In this document: positions 60,209-64,000 of the stretch, piece after piece
Numbering within the stretch: position 1 is the first letter of the stretch
Layout: each line of letters starts with the position of its first letter
Assembly: GCF_012641745.1 (NCBI RefSeq)
Contig: NZ_WEHZ01000005.1
Coordinates: forward strand, 124,001 to 188,000
Reading direction: 5' to 3'
Length of the DNA stretch: 64,000 bases
DNA from: Pseudoalteromonas peptidolytica
GTDB lineage: Bacteria > Pseudomonadota > Gammaproteobacteria > Enterobacterales > Alteromonadaceae
Notes under the pieces: generated by a model
What the model was told of the DNA's origin: nothing
The model's input: only the letters and a program-made list of their open reading frames with translations
Database searches by the model: none
Program-made: the position numbers and the translations under genes

Positions 60209-60624
60209 GCTTGCCACTCTCCACAAATCATTTGCTGTGCTAATTCTTGTGCTCGTATCGGCACTTGTTTTGCCCAGCGACTGTCTAGCATTTCAAGCGC
60301 AGCGGTTTCAAAGTCACCTTTTTCTACTGCTTGCAGCATCCGGCGAAAATTAAGCAAACCGGTCACTCCGAGATTAAACGCCATATTGACTAACACCGCT
60401 ATCCTTGCTTCATTGCAGTGCTGCGTATTAATTCTGCGTGACACTGCCGCTTTTGCGTTTTCAACATCACTGGCAAGCAATGACTCAGCTTCATCTTCAT
60501 TTATTCCGCTATCGTCTAGGTTGCGTCCGTAGCCTATGGTTAGCTTTCCTGCTGTACACAAATAAGGAAATTGCCGAAATCCCTCATGTTTTTTGATTTG
60601 CTCAACTGTATTCATCACTGACAT
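60205..60624 (-). CDS. Endolysin, phage lysozyme (GH24)
   Basis: 139 residues of the T4-lysozyme family. Catalytic region 'KKHEGFRQFPYLCTAGKLTIGYGRN' holds the Glu of HEG and the downstream Thr of LTIGYGRN; 'NEARIAVLVNMAFNLGVTGLLNFRRMLQAVEKGDFETAALEMLDSRW' completes the fold. There is no signal peptide, so it depends on the holin. Strong GGAGGGGG before the ATG at 60624. It is a single-domain muramidase that degrades host peptidoglycan to release tailocin particles. Confidence 0.93.
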   Translation of the reverse strand: MSVMNTVEQIKKHEGFRQFPYLCTAGKLTIGYGRNLDDSGINEDEAESLLASDVENAKAAVSRRINTQHCNEARIAVLVNMAFNLGVTGLLNFRRMLQAVEKGDFETAALEMLDSRWAKQVPIRAQELAQQMICGEWQA

Positions 60625-60641
60625 ACAATCCCCCTCCTTTT

Positions 60642-61001
60642 CTATTGTGCAGACAAGTTAACCATTAAACTCTGCTCGGCCTTAAGTAACCAAAACTCCA
60701 TAGAACGCTTACTATCAAAGCCCAGTAGTTTGGCTGCGTTTACGGCGCTACTGTGCATCATATATTTTGCTCGAATGGCTCGCTTACACTCTGGTCTTAG
60801 CAACTCTATAGAGGCGCTTAGCTGCGCTATTTCATCTGGGACATGGATCTGCTCTGCACTCATGTTACGACTCGCTACACTTCCTATTGCTTCTGTCGCT
60901 GCCTGACGGCTAAACCCCTTACCTAACTCTTTGGCACACCAAAATTTCCCCCAACGTTTAAGCGCGGTACGAACTTGTTTAATTGTCACTTGTTTGTTCA
61001 T
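60642..61001 (-). CDS. Antiterminator-Q-like late regulator
   Basis: 119 residues. 'VRTALKRWGKFWCAKELGKGF' followed by 'IAQLSASIELLRPECKRAIRAKYM' and the helix-turn-helix-like end 'AKLLGFDSKRSMEFWLLKAEQSLMVN' resembles phage Q-type and other late-gene regulators with a sigma-4-like HTH. Such proteins act on RNA polymerase so that it reads through terminators, which would suit a locus with many internal terminators. It overlaps the XRE regulator gene by 23 bases. Assignment rests on pattern memory, not on a search. Confidence 0.62.
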   Translation of the reverse strand: MNKQVTIKQVRTALKRWGKFWCAKELGKGFSRQAATEAIGSVASRNMSAEQIHVPDEIAQLSASIELLRPECKRAIRAKYMMHSSAVNAAKLLGFDSKRSMEFWLLKAEQSLMVNLSAQ

Positions 61002-61257
61002 CGTGAATTTTTCCTATCACTTCTAAAATATCGAGTAAGTAAACATCTTCAACTAGGCCAATCACGTCATTCCAGCGAGGGCTATATTCCCTATTTTCCC
61101 AGCGTCTTAATGTGCGCTCTTCAATACCGTAGTGAGCCGCTGACTCGGCTTGTGTATAGCCTCTGAGCCTGCGTGCTACACGCAGTATTTCTGCTCCTGT
61201 AGGTGCAGGCTTGATTTGACCCACCAGTCTGGATGTGGCTGTGTTTATAAGTGTCAT
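60979..61257 (-). CDS. XRE-family HTH regulator, first gene of the tailocin
   Basis: 92 residues. The helix-turn-helix lies in 'EILRVARRLRGYTQAESAAHYGIEERTLRRWENREYSPRWNDVIGLVEDV'. Length and context suggest a small Cro- or activator-like regulator of the lysis and tail operon. ATG at 61257 with AAGGAG upstream. The LexA-type box and the GGTCA-N4-TGACC palindrome lie further upstream, separated from it by a dispersed repeat. No CI-like repressor with a peptidase domain is seen. Confidence 0.8.
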   Translation of the reverse strand: MTLINTATSRLVGQIKPAPTGAEILRVARRLRGYTQAESAAHYGIEERTLRRWENREYSPRWNDVIGLVEDVYLLDILEVIGKIHDEQTSDN

Positions 61258-61320
61258 AGTTCTCCTTACCTCAAAAAATAAACACGACTAGTGAAATTTT
61301 GTTCTGCTTAGCTGAGTTAA

Positions 61321-61480
61321 TACCAATTTGCTTAATTAAATGGTCTATTTTGAGGCGAGAAAATCTTGTCGATAACTAGGCAAAAATTTTGCTATTTAGT
61401 TGTTCTAAATGAAAAATTTTTAACGCTGTTAGCGTCAGATTTACTCCTTCAAATTGAGCAAGTATTAAGTCAAATTGGTA
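61321..61480 (+). repeat. Dispersed 160-base repeat, copy in the tailocin leader
   Basis: A full copy with TACCAATTTG and AAATTGGTA ends, near identical to 3100, 4423 and (inverted) 20726. It lies between the XRE gene and the SOS box/palindrome, so it has been inserted into, or forms part of, the long leader of the tailocin operon. The gap 61258-61841 holds this repeat, the palindrome, the LexA box and the presumed ettA promoter; no gene. Confidence 0.9.
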
Positions 61481-61626
61481 TAACCTTTACTGAGAAGCGA
61501 AAACAACGTAGTCGTTCATCCTTGCCAACAGGGTTTAATTCCAATAACCCCACAACGCTGTTAACATCTTCATCCGATAACTTTCTTCAGCGTAGTGATA
61601 TAATAGCGATTTTAAGGTTGCGAAAC

Positions 61627-61642
61627 AGGTCAAAAATGACCT
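61627..61642. promoter_or_regulatory. Palindrome AGGTCA-N4-TGACCT, probable operator
   Basis: Perfect 6-base inverted repeat around AAAA. The same core GGTCA-N4-TGACC occurs upstream of gpJ of cassette 1 (38981-38994) and cassette 2 (43168-43185), each time followed on the minus strand by TGTTT. It is likely the site of a tailocin regulator, either the XRE or Q-like protein. Confidence 0.65.
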
Positions 61643-61666
61643 ACTAATGAGAAACTTACAAACATC

Positions 61667-61686
61667 AGCTGGATATATACACAGTA
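61667..61686. promoter_or_regulatory. LexA (SOS) box
   Basis: On the minus strand TACTGTGTATATATCCAGCT matches the LexA consensus TACTGTATATATATACAGTA at 16 of 20 positions and has the required CTG-N10-CAG. It lies about 410 bases upstream of the XRE gene. Induction of the tailocin by DNA damage is a known feature of such loci and is inferred here. Confidence 0.7.
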
Positions 61687-61841
61687 CGATTGTTTAACTT
61701 ATTAAAAGGTAAATAAAAAATTACAACAGTTAACTAAGCTGACGTTCACTGTGGTTTTTTAAGCGTTATGACCTATCAACATTGCAGCCCGTCAAGGCTT
61801 TCTCTAAAATACGTCTAAATCAAAAAAGAGATTGGAAACTC

Positions 61842-63506
61842 ATGGCTCAATATATTTATACCATGTCGCGGGTGAGCAAAGTTGTGCCGCCTAAGCGCAC
61901 TATCCTCAAAGACATTTCTTTATGCTTTTTTCCTGGCGCTAAAATTGGTGTGTTAGGTCTAAATGGTGCGGGTAAATCAACTTTACTACGTATTATGGCA
62001 GGGGTTGATACAGAGTTCGAGGGCGAGGCACGTCCGCAGCCAGGTACTAAGATTGGCTACTTACCACAAGAACCTGTATTAGATGAAAGCAAGACCGTTC
62101 GCGAAACAATAGAAGAAGCAGTTAGTGAAGTTAAGCGTGCATTGACTCGATTAGATGAAGTATATGCTGAATATGCGATGGAAGATGCCGATTTTGATGC
62201 ACTAGCAAAAGAGCAAGGCGAGCTTGAAGCAATTATCCAAGCACATGATGGTCATAACTTAGACAATGCACTAGAACGTGCTGCTGACGCCCTACGTTTA
62301 CCTGAGTGGGATGCTAAAATTGAGCACCTATCAGGGGGTGAAAGGCGTCGTGTTGCTATCTGCCGCTTGCTACTTGAAAAGCCTGATATGCTACTTCTTG
62401 ACGAGCCAACTAACCACTTAGATGCGGAGTCTGTCGCGTGGCTTGAGCGCTTCTTGCATGACTATGAAGGCACTGTGGTAGCAATTACCCACGACCGCTA
62501 CTTCCTAGACAATGTCGCAGGCTGGATTTTAGAGCTTGACCGTGGTCACGGTATTCCATGGGAAGGAAATTACTCTTCATGGCTTGAGCAAAAAGATGCA
62601 CGTTTGAAGCAAGAAGAAAAATCAGAAAAAGCACGCCAAAAGTCGATTGAAAAAGAACTTGAGTGGGTGCGCTCAAATCCGAAAGGTCGCCAAGCTAAGT
62701 CTAAAGCACGTATGGCGCAGTTTACTGAGCTTCAGCAAAACGACTATCAAAAGCGCAACGAAACCAATGAGCTATTCATTCCACCTGGCCCTCGCTTAGG
62801 CGACCAAGTGATTGAAGTAAGCAACCTACGCAAGAGTTTTGGAGATAGGTTGTTGATTGATGATTTGAATTTCAACGTACCAAAAGGGGCAATTGTTGGG
62901 ATCATCGGTGCAAACGGCGCAGGTAAATCAACACTATTTAAAATGTTAAGTGGCCAAGAGCAGCCAGATAGCGGCGACATCACAATTGGTGAAACCGTTG
63001 AGATTGCTACCGTTGAGCAGTTCCGTGATGATATGGATGGCAACAATACCGTTTTCCAAGAGATCTCAAACGGCCAAGACATTTTAAAAATTGGCAACTT
63101 TGAAGTACCAAGTCGCGCTTATGTTGGCCGCTTTAACTTTAAAGGTAATGACCAGCAGAAATTTGTAAAAGAACTTTCTGGTGGTGAGCGCAATCGTCTT
63201 CACCTAGCAAAACTACTAAAAGCTGGTGGCAACGTACTGCTGCTGGATGAGCCAACCAACGACCTAGACGTAGAAACGTTGCGAGCGCTGGAGAATGCGA
63301 TTTTGGAATTCCCAGGCTGTGTTATGTGTATCTCGCACGATCGTTGGTTCTTAGACCGCATCGCGACGCACATCTTGGATTACCGTGATGAAGGCCAAAT
63401 CAACTTCTTTGATGGTAACTACACTGAATACGAAGCGTGGTTGAAAAAAACCTACGGCGCTGATGCCGCAGAACCCAAACGTATCAAGTATAAAAAAATT
63501 GGCTAA
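61842..63506 (+). CDS. ettA: Energy-dependent translational throttle protein EttA (ABC-F)
   Basis: 554 residues. Two ABC domains with Walker A GLNGAGKST and GANGAGKST, signatures LSGGERRR and LSGGERNR, and Walker B LLLDEPTNHLD and LLLDEPTNDLD, separated by a charged linker ('RLKQEEKSEKARQKSIEKELEW'). No membrane segments, so an ABC-F factor. It binds the ribosomal E site and gates entry into elongation according to ATP level. ATG at 61842 (MAQYIYTMSRVSK, the family start) rather than the longer frame from 61782. It is a chromosomal boundary gene of the tailocin. Confidence 0.97.
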   Translation: MAQYIYTMSRVSKVVPPKRTILKDISLCFFPGAKIGVLGLNGAGKSTLLRIMAGVDTEFEGEARPQPGTKIGYLPQEPVLDESKTVRETIEEAVSEVKRALTRLDEVYAEYAMEDADFDALAKEQGELEAIIQAHDGHNLDNALERAADALRLPEWDAKIEHLSGGERRRVAICRLLLEKPDMLLLDEPTNHLDAESVAWLERFLHDYEGTVVAITHDRYFLDNVAGWILELDRGHGIPWEGNYSSWLEQKDARLKQEEKSEKARQKSIEKELEWVRSNPKGRQAKSKARMAQFTELQQNDYQKRNETNELFIPPGPRLGDQVIEVSNLRKSFGDRLLIDDLNFNVPKGAIVGIIGANGAGKSTLFKMLSGQEQPDSGDITIGETVEIATVEQFRDDMDGNNTVFQEISNGQDILKIGNFEVPSRAYVGRFNFKGNDQQKFVKELSGGERNRLHLAKLLKAGGNVLLLDEPTNDLDVETLRALENAILEFPGCVMCISHDRWFLDRIATHILDYRDEGQINFFDGNYTEYEAWLKKTYGADAAEPKRIKYKKIG

Positions 63507-63519
63507 TCAATATTGTAAT

Positions 63520-63548
63520 AAGGCTCCTCATTGCAGGGGCCTTTTTTA
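63520..63548 (+). terminator. Rho-independent terminator of ettA
   Basis: An AAGGCTCCT / AGGGGCCTT stem (one G-T pair) with a 6-base loop is followed by a T run, starting 14 bases after the stop. Confidence 0.85.
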
Positions 63549-63592
63549 TAGCACCAAAAAATTTTCAACTTCGGGCTGCATCATGAGCTTTA

Positions 63593-63800
63593 TACCAATT
63601 TTCTTAATTAAGTGATCTATTTTGAGGTGCGAAAATCTTGTCGATAACCCCGCTAACGCGTCCTGCTATCGCCAAGGTACCTACATCCGTGTAGGCAAGG
63701 CAAAAGTTTTGCTATTTAGTTGTTCTAAATAAGAAATTTTTAACGCTGTTAGCGTCAGATTTACTCCTTCAAATTGAGCAAGTATTAAGTCAAATTGGTA
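63593..63800 (+). repeat. Dispersed repeat with internal insert, copy 9
   Basis: Begins TACCAATT and ends AAATTGGTA, with the extra ~48-base segment (CCCCGCTAACGCGTCCTGC and on, then CTACATCCGTGTAGG) that is also in the 19862 copy, here in the opposite orientation. The gap 63507-63904 holds the ettA terminator, this repeat and the presumed promoter of the next gene. Confidence 0.9.
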
Positions 63801-63904
63801 TTATGCTTAAGAGCAACAAAATACAGCTATTAATTATCACTTTTTAGTAGCGAGTAACGTGATATACGCTATTATTTTAACTATATGGATTATTGGGTTA
63901 AGTA

Positions 63905-64000
63905 ATGAAAGAGCGTAGAAGGTTTTCTAGAGTGATTTTTTCAAATGAGGCGCAGTTTATGGCTTCTAGTGGCGACTTTAGCTGCAAAATCTTGGATCTA
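63905..64000 (+). CDS. PilZ-domain protein, 5' end only
   Basis: 32 residues are visible before the window ends: 'MKERRRFSRVIFSNEA' with 'QFMASSGDFSCKILDL'. The leading RRRFSRV provides the arginine motif (RxxxR) that binds cyclic-di-GMP in PilZ proteins, and the following strand 'FSCKILDL' fits the start of the PilZ barrel; the second motif (D/NxSxxG) would lie outside. Start at 63905 is the first ATG after an in-frame stop region. It is a probable effector of the second messenger made by GGDEF proteins such as that at 7367. Confidence 0.7.
   Translation, partial: MKERRRFSRVIFSNEAQFMASSGDFSCKILDL

Larger units (their letters stand above)
25921..61257 (-). other. Contractile phage-tail-like particle locus (R-type tailocin) with five gpJ-gpI-fibre cassettes
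   Basis: All genes are on the minus strand. The full P2-type tail set is present: D, X, U, tape measure, E/E', FII tube, FI sheath, W, PAAR, V, J, I and fibres, together with holin, endolysin and regulators. Capsid, portal, terminase, integrase and replication genes are absent, and host genes flank both sides (LodA oxidase, ettA). This is the composition of an R-type pyocin-like bacteriocin released by lysis. In place of a single gpJ-gpI-gpH set there are five, lying between the lysis genes and gpV. A LexA-type box at 61667 suggests release on DNA damage. Tail-only prophage remnant is the alternative, but nearly every frame is intact. Confidence 0.88.

Noticed and set aside
25921..61257. Complete P2-like prophage
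   Set aside because: No capsid, scaffold, portal, terminase, integrase, replication or att duplication could be found between the host genes on each side.
25921..61257. Extracellular contractile injection system (MAC/Afp type) or T6SS
   Set aside because: There is no AAA+ ClpV-like or Afp15-like ATPase; a lysis cassette is present, and every core protein is P2-tail type (FI, FII, gpU, gpX, gpD, gpJ, gpI).
61500..61640. Short minus-strand frame reading 'KLSDEDVNSVVGLLELNP' and ending in the repeat
   Set aside because: No start codon in frame after the upstream TGA, and it runs into the repeat's TACCAATTTGA stop. It could be a gene remnant, but there is not enough to call it.

Overview
The window looks like chromosomal DNA of a marine gammaproteobacterium of the Alteromonadales, most probably Pseudoalteromonas. 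This is inference from gene content (split methionine synthase, LodA/LodB-type quinoprotein oxidase pair, EttA, HrpB, MetA with MetJ-type boxes) and from a family of dispersed ~160-base intergenic repeats. No database search was possible. The most notable content is a 35 kb phage-tail-like particle locus (tailocin, R-pyocin-like) at 25921-61257, all on the minus strand.

Left part, 1-25600, ordinary chromosome: a MacB/LolD-type ABC ATPase (cut by the window edge) with its membrane-fusion partner behind a sigma-54-like promoter; two small lipoproteins; a coiled-coil membrane protein; HrpB helicase; a periplasmic solute-binding protein overlapping a TPR-GGDEF diguanylate cyclase; metA and a methionine synthase split into two genes; an EamA transporter; a metallophosphoesterase; gamma-glutamyltransferase; a HAD hydrolase; a PAS protein; and a LodB-like flavoprotein with a LodA-like cysteine-tryptophylquinone oxidase. 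At least eight copies or fragments of the TACCAATTT...AAATTGGTA repeat lie between genes.

Tailocin, 25921-61257: read in transcription order (61257 down to 25921) it has an XRE-type regulator, an antiterminator-Q-like late regulator, lysozyme, holin and a small membrane protein. Then come five consecutive baseplate/fibre cassettes, each with its own gpJ and gpI followed by fibre genes, and then a tail-completion-like protein, gpV spike, PAAR tip, gpW, sheath FI, tube FII, E/E', tape measure, U, X and D. There is no capsid, portal, terminase, integrase or replication gene, so the DNA encodes a tail that carries no genome. A good LexA-type box lies at 61667-61686 upstream. A palindrome GGTCA-N4-TGACC occurs near this box and again upstream of gpJ of cassettes 1 and 2.

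The exciting feature is the multiplicity of gpJ-gpI-fibre modules, where an R-type pyocin normally has one. Cassette 3 is built from a different set of fibre proteins (DUF4815-like). Cassette 5 has a distal-fibre gene broken at a run of eight G, with a second fibre/chaperone pair behind a strong terminator. Several internal terminators sit directly in front of gpJ, fibre or sheath genes, which fits control by the Q-like protein. I infer a particle family with mixed or switchable host range. The tape measure contains eight exact-length 43-residue tandem repeats.

Right end, 61842-64000: ettA, another repeat copy, and the start of a PilZ-domain gene.
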